64,000 nt of DNA from Candidatus Cacconaster equi (GTDB lineage Bacteria; Bacteroidota; Bacteroidia; Bacteroidales; UBA932), in the NCBI GenBank assembly GCA_018065895.1, contig JAGHSK010000002.1, positions 1 to 64,000 on the forward strand, read 5' to 3'. Positions 19,122 to 28,357 of the stretch are shown here, piece after piece. Position numbers and translations under genes: made by a program. Below the pieces are notes generated by a model. It ran no database searches and was not told where the DNA came from. It saw nothing but the letters and a program-made list of their open reading frames with translations. Positions within the stretch are counted from its first letter, which is position 1. Each line of letters starts with the position of its first letter.

Positions 19122-21068
19122 ATGAAAAAGATATTCGCAATAATGCTTTTGGCAGTATCTATGTTGAGTTTCAGCTCTTGCCAGAAATGGCTTGACGTGA
19201 ACAACAACGTGGACGCACCTGACCACATTGACGGTTATCTGTATCTTGCAGGTATTCTCGCCAACACCAATACATACTGGGATATCCGTGCAACATCAGG
19301 TTTGACACAGATGTTCTACAACAGCAGCTATTCAAACTACTACAACCACTACTATTCAGCAGGTAGTGATGCAGCAGGTGAGACTTGGCGCTACGTTTAC
19401 TGGCTCCACGGAAAGAACCTTGAAAACATGATCAACCAGTCAATCGAGGCAGAAAACTGGACCCTCGCCGGCATCGGTTTGACCATCAAGGCTTTCGACT
19501 GGGACAACCTTACAAAACTCAATGCCGACGCTCCTATGAAGCAGGCATACGAGCCAAATCGTCTTTCACACGACTACGACTATCAGGAGGATATCTATCC
19601 TCAGATTCTTGCATGGGCTGACACAGCCATCTTCTACCTCACAAGAGAAGACAAGTCCGTTTATGGCAACACCATCAAGGACTATGACCTCGCTTATGCA
19701 GGTGACAAGGCAAAATGGCTCAAACTCGCTCACTCAGTCATCGTAAGCAACCTCGCTTCACTGACTTGCAAGAAAGATTTCAAGGAGAAGTATTACAACA
19801 AGCTCGTCGAGCACGCAGCTCAGGGCATACAGGTTAATGCCGACAACTTCACCTGCCGTGTTGAAGGTGGTGGCGGAGACGCTCCATATTCTTCTTACAA
19901 CAACTGGAACGGCGTTTACCGTGGCAACCTCGACTCAGGTTCACAGGGTGACTATGCAGTACAGATCATGACAGGTACAGTTCCTGAGTACAACGACGAA
20001 GGCTTCAAGGTAAAGGCTGACCTTAAAGAAGGCGCTGAGGACGTTGACCCATACTTCCCATACAAACTTGCAGAACCTCAGATCATCTGCGACACAATCA
20101 AGGAACTCGGTCATTTCGACCCACGCGTAACCTTGAAGATCGGTACTACTGATGCTTGCTACTACAAGGATATGAACGATCCTGACAGCATTATGCGCTG
20201 GAAATATTTTGGTGCCAAATCTGCAGGCGGTACAACTCCTCAGAACGCAGCAAAAGGTGTTGTAGCCAACATCTGGGGTAACCGCAGCGCAGGATATGCT
20301 TCAAGCCCTACATATGATGGAGAGGGACGCTGGCTCTATCACAACAGCTCTCCATACATCTATATGACAGCAGCCGAACTCAAGTTCATGCTTGCTGAGG
20401 CTCACTTTGTTGCCGGCAACAAGAGCGCAGCTCTTGCAGCATTCAAAGAGGGTGTTGCTCTCGACGTTGAATTCTGCGGCCAGTATATCCTCGAAGGTGC
20501 GCCTAAGAAAGTGAAGGATGACAAGACCGGTGAAGAGTCTTATGTAAACGGTGGTGCACTCCCTGGTGGAGACCACGTTACCGCTGACTGCTACAAGAAG
20601 ATGGGTGACGCTTACATCGCCGGTCCATACGTAAACGGACTCCAAGAAAAAGATTTCACTCTCTCTCACATCATGATGCAGAAGTATGTTGCTCTGTTCC
20701 CATGGGGTGCATCAGAGGCTTGGGTTGACCTTCGCAAGTACCACTATGACATTCCTCATACAAAAGAAGTTCCTACATTGGGTGACGGTTGGGACAACAT
20801 CACAACCATGAACTACAAGAAGGACACCGACCCTACAAAGGTTTACAAGGGATTCTACCTTGACCCTATGCAGGTTGAAGGCAAGTCAACCAAGTTCGAC
20901 TATCGCAACGAAGGTTCTCCTTGCTACCGTCTCCGTCCACGTTACAATTCAGAGTATATGTGGAATATGCCTTCACTCCAGAATCTTAAGCCAACCCCTG
21001 GAGATGCTCTCAACTATCAGTGCTCAATTCCTTGGTTCGCTTATCCTGGTGATGTTGACAGAAATTAA
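19122..21068 (+). CDS. SusD/RagB-like outer-membrane lipoprotein (right pair)
   Basis: This 648-residue SusD-like lipoprotein has its lipobox Cys in SFSSCQKWLDVNNNVDAPD. The C-terminal region carries SHIMMQKYVALFPWGASEAWVDLRKYHYD and a tail ending WFAYPGDVDRN. It sits 12 bp after SusC and shares its biased codon use. It is the substrate-capturing lid of that transporter. Its N-terminus (WLDVNNNVDAP) resembles that of the left SusD, so the two pairs may be paralogous. Confidence 0.93.
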   Translation: MKKIFAIMLLAVSMLSFSSCQKWLDVNNNVDAPDHIDGYLYLAGILANTNTYWDIRATSGLTQMFYNSSYSNYYNHYYSAGSDAAGETWRYVYWLHGKNLENMINQSIEAENWTLAGIGLTIKAFDWDNLTKLNADAPMKQAYEPNRLSHDYDYQEDIYPQILAWADTAIFYLTREDKSVYGNTIKDYDLAYAGDKAKWLKLAHSVIVSNLASLTCKKDFKEKYYNKLVEHAAQGIQVNADNFTCRVEGGGGDAPYSSYNNWNGVYRGNLDSGSQGDYAVQIMTGTVPEYNDEGFKVKADLKEGAEDVDPYFPYKLAEPQIICDTIKELGHFDPRVTLKIGTTDACYYKDMNDPDSIMRWKYFGAKSAGGTTPQNAAKGVVANIWGNRSAGYASSPTYDGEGRWLYHNSSPYIYMTAAELKFMLAEAHFVAGNKSAALAAFKEGVALDVEFCGQYILEGAPKKVKDDKTGEESYVNGGALPGGDHVTADCYKKMGDAYIAGPYVNGLQEKDFTLSHIMMQKYVALFPWGASEAWVDLRKYHYDIPHTKEVPTLGDGWDNITTMNYKKDTDPTKVYKGFYLDPMQVEGKSTKFDYRNEGSPCYRLRPRYNSEYMWNMPSLQNLKPTPGDALNYQCSIPWFAYPGDVDRN

Positions 21069-21094
21069 TTCAAGACATTAAAAATTAGAATACA

Positions 21095-21958
21095 ATGAAA
21101 ATATTGAAATTTTTCACTTGCGCTATGATTCTTGTGGCTCTCGCATCTTGCCAGAAGCACGAGATTACATATAACACACGTGAACTCGACAACACGGATG
21201 CTGAGTTCCAGCTTCACTATTTCGAGCCGGTACAGCGCAGTGCTTCAGCATACTACATTGACTCTGTATTCGTAAACGATATCCTCTACTCTTCAGTGAA
21301 CGGTTCAGGCCAGCTCGCATCTTACAATGCAGTACCTGGCGGTTCTGCAGGCCGTTTCTTCGCCGTAAAAGCCGGTGAAGTGAAATTCACTTTCTGGAGA
21401 GGTGGCGCAGTCGTTTATGAGAACAAGGCTACCCTCGTAGGTGGTAAGAAACAGAACGTCTTCGTTTATGATATGACCAAGGCTCCTGTCGTGATCGAAA
21501 ACGACTTCCCTTACGAACTCGACCGTCCTGCAGCAACTGCAAAGGATTGGGGAACTGACTCAGTGGCATCAGTTCGTTTCTACAACTTCATGTATGAAGA
21601 GCCTGGTGTTCCTTATCCTGGCAAACTTCAGTATCAGTGGAGAAACGACGTGAAGGACGCTTCCGGTGAATATGTATGGCACAACGTAGGTGAGCCAGTA
21701 GGCTTCGGTCAGGCTTCATCCCGCGCAATGCTCATCGTTCACAAGACGACCCTCATCTCACAGGGCTCACAGTCTATCTACTACCGTATCCTCACAGAGG
21801 ACGGCAGCATCCTTCAGACTGTAAACTCATCAGGCAAGATGACCAACTACTCAGACTATTGGACAGCCACCATCGGCCGTGCAATGTCACACATCTGGGC
21901 AGGTGTCAGGACATCAAAAAACCCTTACGCTTACGTATCGCAGTGGTACAACAAGTAA
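21095..21958 (+). CDS. surface lipoprotein of the right SusCD operon, DUF4397-like
   Basis: This 287-residue lipoprotein (Cys in LVALASCQKHE) lies 26 bp after SusD and shares its codon use. Two beta-rich segments contain VFVNDILYSSVNGSG and GKKQNVFVYDM, then SVRFYNFMYEEPG. They loosely resemble DUF4397 repeats. By position it fills the place of SusE/SusF-type accessory binding proteins. The substrate is unknown. A terminator follows directly. Confidence 0.65.
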   Translation: MKILKFFTCAMILVALASCQKHEITYNTRELDNTDAEFQLHYFEPVQRSASAYYIDSVFVNDILYSSVNGSGQLASYNAVPGGSAGRFFAVKAGEVKFTFWRGGAVVYENKATLVGGKKQNVFVYDMTKAPVVIENDFPYELDRPAATAKDWGTDSVASVRFYNFMYEEPGVPYPGKLQYQWRNDVKDASGEYVWHNVGEPVGFGQASSRAMLIVHKTTLISQGSQSIYYRILTEDGSILQTVNSSGKMTNYSDYWTATIGRAMSHIWAGVRTSKNPYAYVSQWYNK

Positions 21959-21982
21959 CATTTGGTTCGTAAATGAATATCT

Positions 21983-22013
21983 GAAGGCGGCACAATTGTT
22001 GCCGCCTTCTTTC
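21983..22013 (+). terminator. terminator of the right SusCD operon
   Basis: A perfect 10-bp stem (GAAGGCGGCA at 21983-21992 with 22000-22009) has a 7-base loop, followed by a short T-rich tail. Confidence 0.85.
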
Positions 22014-22040
22014 AAATCAATCCAATAAAACTAAACTACT

Positions 22041-22550
22041 ATGCGCAAAGGTTTGGTAATACTTATGGCGATGTTGCTGGTGGTTCCGGCATTCGCTCAG
22101 AAAAAATCAAAGGCAGAGAAAGAAGCAGAGGCAAAACAGGCTTATGAAATGGCCCTCGAATGCTTCAACAACAAGGACTGGGTCCTTGTCCCTTCTTCCT
22201 ACACCTCTCTTGACGGTACATACGAAAGCAACATCGAGGATACTTATTTCCTCTCTGCAGAAAAGACTCAGTTCTTCTCACAGGGAAGCTTCGTATGCGG
22301 AAACAGCTACACCAACGTGGCTGACGGTACGGAATACACCGTTAACGTTGACAAGAAGGGCAAGATCACCGTTATCCTCAGAGTAAACGGCAACTATTGG
22401 AAAGGCACTTACAAGATTACTGCAAGCCCTAAGACAGGCAATGAAGCTGACGTGATCTTCACTCCTCAGAACGGCGACACCCGCAGATTCAGCGGCCCTA
22501 TCGTCCCTGTAGCTGGTGCAAAGTACACGAAACGTTCAAGCCCGAAGTAA
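22041..22550 (+). CDS. exported DUF4251-like protein
   Basis: This 169-residue protein has a signal peptide (residues 1-20, ending AFAQ), a charged helix rich in Lys and Glu, and then a beta-rich domain. Length and layout fit DUF4251 proteins, which are common and uncharacterised in Bacteroidota. It follows the SusCD terminator by 27 bp, keeps the same biased codon use and has its own terminator. It is probably an abundant periplasmic or outer-membrane-associated protein. Confidence 0.6.
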   Translation: MRKGLVILMAMLLVVPAFAQKKSKAEKEAEAKQAYEMALECFNNKDWVLVPSSYTSLDGTYESNIEDTYFLSAEKTQFFSQGSFVCGNSYTNVADGTEYTVNVDKKGKITVILRVNGNYWKGTYKITASPKTGNEADVIFTPQNGDTRRFSGPIVPVAGAKYTKRSSPK

Positions 22551-22578
22551 TCATTCCGATTCGATTTATACTGAACAG

Positions 22579-22610
22579 GCCGCCCGAAAATCTACGGACG
22601 GCTTGTTTTG
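22579..22610 (+). terminator. terminator after the DUF4251-like gene
   Basis: An 8-bp GC stem with one mismatch (22579-22586 with 22595-22602) is followed by TTGTTTTG. Confidence 0.65.
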
Positions 22611-22659
22611 TTTGTTGCAAAGCCATACTTTACATAATAAAACAAATGAAAGTATAGTT

Positions 22660-22773
22660 ATGCAACTTAACGGAAGAAGAGAGAGTTCAAACGTAGAGGA
22701 CGATTACTTGCAGAAACAAGCTTACGGATACACTGTCCCGGATGCCTTCAATATAGATTACAACGAGCTGTAG
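22660..22773 (+). pseudogene. internally deleted neutral zinc metallopeptidase (YpfJ family), 37 codons left
   Basis: The short frame begins MQLNGRRESSNVED, which matches the N-terminus of YpfJ-type neutral zinc metallopeptidases (E. coli MRWQGRRESDNVED). It continues directly into DYLQKQAYGYTVPDAF, which matches the C-terminal part of the same family (DDRLQQQSQGRVVPDSF). The roughly 220 residues between, including the transmembrane helix and the HEVGHH zinc site, are absent. After DAF the frame diverges and stops. The protein cannot be a peptidase. Whether the peptide is still made is unknown. Confidence 0.8.
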
Positions 22774-22801
22774 CTATGCTGCAAGACGCAGGGGCACGGT
22801 A

Positions 22802-23233
22802 TTATTTGACCGACATATTGTCTGTCATCTTGCTCAAAGTCTTGAGGAAATTCTTGAGCTCCTCTTCGTCGATTCCTTCCAGCATCTTGTCAAGCAGATG
22901 TATGCCTGCTTCTTTGGCCTCTTCCTTCATCTGCTCGCCTTTTTCTGTAAGATGCAGAATGTTTGAGCGTTTGTCATTCTGATTCTGCATCCGGACCACA
23001 AGACCTTTCTCCATCAGAGCATCCACCAGTTTTGTGATGGAATTCTTGTCTTTCTGCATGGTGTCAGCCATCTTCTGCTGAGACATCGGCCCCTGATTCC
23101 ACAAAAGGTCAACCAGAAGCAATTGCTCCGGCGTAAGCCCAACTTTATTCTTTCTCAACATAGATGAAGTATATTGCTTCATCTTGCAGGCTGATAGGTT
23201 GAGGTTGACGGCTATTTCCTTGGAAAGCAGCAT
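22802..23233 (-). CDS. MarR-family transcriptional regulator
   Basis: This 143-residue winged-helix regulator shows LTPEQLLLVDLLWNQGPMSQQKMADTM, then the recognition helix KNSITKLVDALMEKGLV and the wing NDKRSNILHLTEKG. The TTG at 23254 also opens the frame, but it overlaps the -7 promoter element, so the ATG at 23233 (MLLSKEIA) is the better start, with a leader of about 16 bases. It lies downstream of the Oar-like receptor gene on the same strand but behind a terminator and its own promoter. Its ligand and targets are unknown. Confidence 0.88.
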   Translation of the reverse strand: MLLSKEIAVNLNLSACKMKQYTSSMLRKNKVGLTPEQLLLVDLLWNQGPMSQQKMADTMQKDKNSITKLVDALMEKGLVVRMQNQNDKRSNILHLTEKGEQMKEEAKEAGIHLLDKMLEGIDEEELKNFLKTLSKMTDNMSVK

Positions 23234-23251
23234 AATCAGATTATTATGACG

Positions 23252-23283
23252 CAAAATTAGTAAATTATTTTACTGTTATCCAA
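23252..23283 (-). promoter_or_regulatory. promoter of the MarR gene
   Basis: On the minus strand TTG (23283-23281), a 21-base spacer and TAATTTTG (23259-23252) fit the consensus. The -7 element overlaps the alternative TTG start and argues against it. Confidence 0.7.
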
Positions 23284-23290
23284 CTTTGAC

Positions 23291-23323
23291 AAAAAAAAGA
23301 GGACGGCTGAAGAAGCCGTCCTC
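23291..23323 (-). terminator. terminator of the Oar-like receptor gene
   Basis: A perfect 10-bp stem (GAGGACGGCT at 23299-23308 with 23314-23323) with a 5-base loop is followed by eight T on the minus strand. The T-run ends only seven bases before the -33 box of the MarR promoter. Confidence 0.92.
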
Positions 23324-23346
23324 CAATGGTTATATCGTTTCAGATG

Positions 23347-26300
23347 TTAGAATGACCAGCGTGCGCTGAGAAGCATCTGCCAAGTTGAAGCAAGGTCGTT
23401 GAATGGAGTCCAGGTTGGCTGTGAGAAAGTGTAAACACCCTTGTCATAAGTAAGAATGTTGTTGCTGCTCAACTGCTGGTAGTTACCCCAAGCCTTGTTG
23501 ATGAGGTTGCCGACGTTCTTGATATCGAGACCGATTTCAAGAGTCTGCTCACGCTCTGCAATGTTGAAGTGGAAGTCCTGGGCAACGCGAACGTTGATAC
23601 GGTTGAGCCAAGGAGCTACAACACCATTACGCTCTGAATACTGTCCGCGGTGGTTCTTGGTATATTTGTCAGTACCGAGGAACTTCTGGTAAGCCGCTTT
23701 ATTGGCTGCATCTGCAAATGGCATAGACTCAAGTTCGCTGTCAGTCGGGATGTAGATGAGCTGAGCTGCTGTACCTGCACCTGATACGTTGTTCATCAGG
23801 TAAGAAACGCGTGAGTATGAATATGAGCTGAAGTAGCCGATGTTCAGACCCTCATAGAATGCGCTGATCTTTGTAGCTGCAGCTCTGCCTTCCTTGATTG
23901 TCCATGATGCGTTTGCGATAACGCGGTTAGGAGCAACATAGTTTGCGAAGCCCATGATAGGCTCGTTTGAACCGTTGAGGCAGTATGTATTTGCGAATTC
24001 TGATACCTGGTCACCGTGTCCGTCAGATGCGCTCTTTGCACCGCTGCGGGTGTAGGCTGCCATCAGGTCGAGACCGAAGTCGAAGCTCTTTGACAACTGA
24101 GCCATCACTGAATAGTATGAGCCGTGGAGACCCTTCACATTCTTGATGTAGTAGCCGTTCATTTTTCCGCCGTCTTTGTTCTTGATATTTTCTTCTACCC
24201 AAAGGTTGCGGGCCTTAGGCTCACCGGGGAGTTGTACTGAACCGCTCTGCTTGTAACCGAGCTGTGTAGCGTAAACTTCATTCATATTGTAGCTGTAGAT
24301 TCCCTCAACAGTAGCTTTGATGTTGCCAGGGAGAGTGAAGTCAAGGGCGAGAGAGCTCTTCCAGCTTGAAGGCATCTTGAGGTCCTTTGCAATGATTGTG
24401 GTTGCTGTAGGAGCTGCGAGATCCTGTTTTACGAAAGGCTTTCCGGCATAGATGCTCTTGATGATTTCAGAACGGTCGTTGTTGAATGGTACAACTGGAA
24501 GACCGGTCTTCTTGTTGGCGATGTACTGATACTGGAGAACGTTTGAGTTACCTACTGCAGATACAATCCACACGTTAGGAATACGTCCTGTGTAAAGACC
24601 TGTACCACCGCGTACGATGAACTTGCGGTTCTTGAGAACGTCCCAGTTGAAGCCTACACGTGGAGATACGTTGATAGTGGCGTTAGGAATGTCAGAAGTC
24701 TTGAGGCCTGCGAACGAGCTGCCTGTATTGGCGTTGGCAACAGCTGTGAAGTCCTTGTTCTCGTTGTCGGTAGGGATGGTGATGAAAGGCATTTCAAGAC
24801 GGATACCGGCTGTGAGCTTGAAGTAGTCGCTGAATGAAAGCTCATCCTGGAAGTAGAGAGAAGCCTGAGTGTAGTCGAATGCAGGGAAAGCCTGCTGTGT
24901 AGGATCGTCAAGGTTGGCGTGGGTGATCATGAATGCAGATGGCTTGCCACCGTTCTTGAATGTATCCCAAGAGTCGAAGATATACCAGCCTGCGCCGCCC
25001 TGCATGAAGCCGTTGATAGCGCGGTTCCATTCGAACTGAGCACCTGCGATGAAGTTGTTGATACCCTTTGACCAGGTGAACTCGTCAGTAGCTGTAACAG
25101 TTGTAACGTCACGGAGGTTACCGTAGGTGAACGGGTCGATACCGATTGTAGTGAGGTTGGCGTGAGTGTCAGTTCCGGTAACGCCTTCCTTGCTGAGGAT
25201 GTCCACTGTAGGGAAGAAAGAGCCCACATAGCTGCGTGGCTCGTACTGGTGTGACCAGGTTACACGTACCATATTGTTGGCTGCACCGTCATTGATGCGG
25301 GTGTTCAACTCAGCTGCTGCGGAGATGAAGTTCTCCTCCTGGAAGTAGCGTGCTGCTTCGTAAGGCATTGCATATGCTGACTGACGGCCTGCTGAATAAC
25401 GGTTGAAGTTGATGGCTTCTCCGGTAGGGCTTACGAATGATGAGTTCGTTCCACCGATAGGAGACATTGATGAGCTAGGAGAATTTGACTTTGAATTGTG
25501 TGTGTAGCTGAAACGAACGTTCAGACGGTTGTTGTCGTTGATGTTCCAGTCGAGACGGGCGAGAGCCTTGTAGTCAGGAGTCTTGAGAGAGTAGCCCTGG
25601 TAACGGCCCGGGTCATAGTTGTATTTTTCTTTAACGAAAGCCTTCATGTCGTCCATCTGGGCAACGGTAGGACGGTTGTAGAGTTCGCTTTCTCCCCATT
25701 TGTCAGAAGCGCTTGGGCGAGCCTCGCTCTTTGAACCAGGAACTGTATCGAATGTGTATTCGGCATTCAGGAAGAAGAAGAGTTTGTTCTTCACGATAGG
25801 GCCTCCGAGGGTGAAACCTACAGTATTGTTGAGGTTCTTGCTCTTAGAGACGGTACCTTCAGCTGTTGCGTATCCTCTGAGAGCTTCGCTTGTGTAGTAG
25901 TTGTAAACAGAGGCGTGCCAGGTGTTTGAACCACTCTTTGTGACAGCATTGATTGCACCGCCCTGGAAACCGCTCTGACGCACGTCAAACGGAGTGATGT
26001 TGATATTCATCTGCTCCAAAGCGTCAAGAGAGATAGGTGAACCGCCTGCAGGAAGGTTCTGTCCGATACCGAATGCATTGTTGAAAGCAGCACCATCGAC
26101 AGTCACTGAAGAACCGCGGTAGTTACCGCCACCGACTGCAAAACCGCTGGTTGTTGAAGAGGCCTGCGGAGTGAGCGACATAACGTCGTTCATGCTGCGG
26201 CTTACGGTAGGAACAGCATTCATTGTTCTGTTGCTGATTGATGTACCTGCACCTGAGCGGCGGATGTTCATACCTGATTCATTTGAATCGGCAACGATAA

Positions 26301-26658
26301 CAGCCTCGTCAAGAGCAACTGCATCCTCAGTAAGGGTGTAGTTGAGCACGGCTGTCTCAGCGAGGGAAGCATAGATACCTTCTTCTTTTACCTGATGGTA
26401 GCCGAGCAGATCTACGGTGATAGTGTAAGGACCGCCTGGAAGGATAGAGTTGATGCGGTAGTTACCTGAGTTGTCAGAAACAGCCCAATACTGGGTGCCT
26501 GAAGGAGTGTGAACGGCAGTGATGACCGCACCGGCAACTGCGCCGCTTGCGTCAGCGATCTTACCGCTCATTGCAGATGATGTCACCTGTGCATTTGCAG
26601 ACACTGTGATGAACAGTGCCAATGCGCACAAAATGAGGGATTTGATGGTTTTGTTCAT
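23347..26658 (-). CDS. Oar-like TonB-dependent outer-membrane receptor
   Basis: This 1103-residue receptor has a signal peptide (ending ANAQ) and a carboxypeptidase-regulatory-like domain (about residues 28-115). Its plug region carries SVTVDGAAFNNAFG and INAVTKSGSNTWHAS. The barrel ends in LLSARWSF. FFFLNAEYTFD and GGAINAVTKSGSN are typical of Oar/OmpA-related receptors rather than SusC, and no SusD partner lies nearby. It is a single-gene unit with its own promoter and terminator. Related proteins have been linked to peptide or protein uptake, but the substrate here is not known. Confidence 0.9.
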   Translation of the reverse strand: MNKTIKSLILCALALFITVSANAQVTSSAMSGKIADASGAVAGAVITAVHTPSGTQYWAVSDNSGNYRINSILPGGPYTITVDLLGYHQVKEEGIYASLAETAVLNYTLTEDAVALDEAVIVADSNESGMNIRRSGAGTSISNRTMNAVPTVSRSMNDVMSLTPQASSTTSGFAVGGGNYRGSSVTVDGAAFNNAFGIGQNLPAGGSPISLDALEQMNINITPFDVRQSGFQGGAINAVTKSGSNTWHASVYNYYTSEALRGYATAEGTVSKSKNLNNTVGFTLGGPIVKNKLFFFLNAEYTFDTVPGSKSEARPSASDKWGESELYNRPTVAQMDDMKAFVKEKYNYDPGRYQGYSLKTPDYKALARLDWNINDNNRLNVRFSYTHNSKSNSPSSSMSPIGGTNSSFVSPTGEAINFNRYSAGRQSAYAMPYEAARYFQEENFISAAAELNTRINDGAANNMVRVTWSHQYEPRSYVGSFFPTVDILSKEGVTGTDTHANLTTIGIDPFTYGNLRDVTTVTATDEFTWSKGINNFIAGAQFEWNRAINGFMQGGAGWYIFDSWDTFKNGGKPSAFMITHANLDDPTQQAFPAFDYTQASLYFQDELSFSDYFKLTAGIRLEMPFITIPTDNENKDFTAVANANTGSSFAGLKTSDIPNATINVSPRVGFNWDVLKNRKFIVRGGTGLYTGRIPNVWIVSAVGNSNVLQYQYIANKKTGLPVVPFNNDRSEIIKSIYAGKPFVKQDLAAPTATTIIAKDLKMPSSWKSSLALDFTLPGNIKATVEGIYSYNMNEVYATQLGYKQSGSVQLPGEPKARNLWVEENIKNKDGGKMNGYYIKNVKGLHGSYYSVMAQLSKSFDFGLDLMAAYTRSGAKSASDGHGDQVSEFANTYCLNGSNEPIMGFANYVAPNRVIANASWTIKEGRAAATKISAFYEGLNIGYFSSYSYSRVSYLMNNVSGAGTAAQLIYIPTDSELESMPFADAANKAAYQKFLGTDKYTKNHRGQYSERNGVVAPWLNRINVRVAQDFHFNIAEREQTLEIGLDIKNVGNLINKAWGNYQQLSSNNILTYDKGVYTFSQPTWTPFNDLASTWQMLLSARWSF

Positions 26659-26696
26659 AAAAATATTAATAGGTTTAGAGAAATTTTTTCGCGTTG

Positions 26697-26728
26697 CGAA
26701 GATACGCTATTATCAAGAATCTACCAAA
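26697..26728 (-). promoter_or_regulatory. promoter of the Oar-like gene
   Basis: TTTG (26728-26725), a 20-base spacer and TATCTTCG (26704-26697) fit the Bacteroidota consensus with one mismatch in the -7 element. Confidence 0.7.
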
Positions 26729-26819
26729 CAAAAATCTATTTTTAACCATCTTTTTCTCTAATGAAATCGGGTACTGAATTTTAGTCGTTTGGAAGATAGG
26801 CAGTGTGGAATATTTTTAT

Positions 26820-26827
26820 TATGTTTG
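26820..26827 (+). promoter_or_regulatory. -7 element upstream of yraN
   Basis: TATGTTTG fits TAnnTTTG exactly, 19 bases before the chosen GTG start. The nearest TTTG is 28 bases upstream, too far for a standard -33 box. Confidence 0.45.
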
Positions 26828-26846
26828 TAAGAAATACTCGTCTGAA

Positions 26847-27212
26847 GTGAATACGGTTTTGAGGGGGAGAGAGGCTGAGGATTTAGCCCTTGATTGGCTT
26901 TTGAAGCACGGTTTTGTGCTTAAGGAAAGAAATTATAGAGTCGGGCACAGGGAGGTTGACCTGATCGTGGAGAGCGAGCGGCATATCCATATCGTGGAAG
27001 TCAAGTCGCTTACGGCGCCAGTGATTACGGACCCCCTGAGGAAAGTTGACATACGTAAACAGAGACTGCTTGCCAGCGCCGCGTCTTATTATGTGGCCTC
27101 AAACAAGGTGGTCAAAGAGGTACAGTTCGACCTCGTGTCCGTGGTATTCTACCCGGACCATCATTCGCTGGAATATGTCCCTGGTGCTTTCTGGCCCATA
27201 TACTATAGATAG
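26847..27212 (+). CDS. YraN family (UPF0102) putative nuclease-fold protein
   Basis: The 121-residue protein carries the family pattern GREAEDLALDWLLKHGF, then NYRVGHREVDLIVE and HIVEVKS, the D-E-x-K layout of restriction-endonuclease-like folds. An upstream GTG (26805) would add 14 residues, but a -7 promoter element at 26820-26827 falls inside that extension. GTG at 26847 also gives the usual family length. manC follows after 9 bp. The biological substrate of the family is not established. Confidence 0.85.
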   Translation: MNTVLRGREAEDLALDWLLKHGFVLKERNYRVGHREVDLIVESERHIHIVEVKSLTAPVITDPLRKVDIRKQRLLASAASYYVASNKVVKEVQFDLVSVVFYPDHHSLEYVPGAFWPIYYR

Positions 27213-27221
27213 AGTTATAAA

Positions 27222-28316
27222 ATGAACAGCAATTACTACTGCATCATTATGGCCGGCGGCGTGGGAAGCCGCTTCTGGCCTGTGAGCCGTGAAGCCCGTC
27301 CAAAACAGTTCATCGACATTCTCGGCCTGGGAAAGACTTTCATACAACTTACCTTCGACCGTATGGCCCAGATTGTTCCGCGCGAAAATATCCTCATTGT
27401 AACATCTGAGAGATATCACGATCTTGTCAAGGAACAGATTCCAGACATACTGGAGGAAAACATTCTGCTTGAGCCGTATAAACGCAATACGGCCCCCTGC
27501 ATAGCTTACGCCACATACAAACTTTTCAAAAAGAATCCTGACGCTACCGTAGTAGTGGCGCCCGCAGATCACCTCATTACCCAGGAACAATGTTTCTGCG
27601 ACACCATCAGCATAGCTCTTGACGAGGCTTCGAAGTGCAACAACCTCTATACGCTGGGCATTCACCCTACCCGTCCTGAGACCAATTACGGGTATATCCA
27701 GCTTTCGAAGTCGGTGAACAAAAACATCGGAAAACACGAGGCATATCAGGTGAAAACATTTACTGAAAAACCTGATGAGGAGCTTGCGAAGGTCTTCCTC
27801 GAGACAGGGGAGTTCGTATGGAATTCGGGTATATTCATCTGGAATCTCCGTGCCATCAAAGCCGAACTTGAGGCCTGCCTCCCTGAAGTTGCGGAGCTCT
27901 TCAAAAGTGAATGCTACTATTCCGGGGAAGAGCGTGGCCTCATTCAAAGGGCATATGCCGAATGTCCGTCAATTTCCATTGATTACGGTGTGATGGAAAA
28001 TACGAAAAAGGCTTGGGTGTTCCTTGCGGATTTCGGATGGAGCGACGTGGGCACCTGGAATTCAGTTTATGAACGTTCTCCGAACAGGGATGAACTGGGC
28101 AATATCGTCAAGTGCGGCATTTCTATGATCGATGAAACGGAAGGAACGATCGTTGAATCGGACAAGAAAGACAAATTGGTGGTAGTGAGAGGATTGAAGA
28201 ATATGATGGTAATAGACAGCGAAGACGTGCTTCTTGTATGTCCGCGCGGCGACAAGTCTGTCAAAAACGTAATTACAGACCTCTCGATGAAAGATAATGC
28301 GAAAGATTACCTATAA
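27222..28316 (+). CDS. manC: mannose-1-phosphate guanylyltransferase
   Basis: This enzyme makes GDP-mannose from mannose-1-phosphate and GTP for surface glycans. The 364-residue nucleotidyltransferase shows the signature IIMAGGVGSRFWPVSRE (residues 8-24) with RPKQFIDI. PADHLI and the KPDEELAKVFLETGEFVWNSGIFIW block are also present. It lacks the C-terminal phosphomannose isomerase domain of bifunctional versions. It follows yraN by 9 bp and was probably transcribed with it. Confidence 0.92.
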   Translation: MNSNYYCIIMAGGVGSRFWPVSREARPKQFIDILGLGKTFIQLTFDRMAQIVPRENILIVTSERYHDLVKEQIPDILEENILLEPYKRNTAPCIAYATYKLFKKNPDATVVVAPADHLITQEQCFCDTISIALDEASKCNNLYTLGIHPTRPETNYGYIQLSKSVNKNIGKHEAYQVKTFTEKPDEELAKVFLETGEFVWNSGIFIWNLRAIKAELEACLPEVAELFKSECYYSGEERGLIQRAYAECPSISIDYGVMENTKKAWVFLADFGWSDVGTWNSVYERSPNRDELGNIVKCGISMIDETEGTIVESDKKDKLVVVRGLKNMMVIDSEDVLLVCPRGDKSVKNVITDLSMKDNAKDYL

Positions 28317-28321
28317 TTTAT

Positions 28322-28329
28322 TACTTTTG
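28322..28329 (+). promoter_or_regulatory. -7 element of the pheS promoter
   Basis: TACTTTTG fits TAnnTTTG and lies 28 bases before the pheS ATG, immediately after the manC stop. No clear -33 TTTG is seen. Confidence 0.5.
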
Positions 28330-28357
28330 CGTCTCTAAAATAAAAAGATAGAATAGA

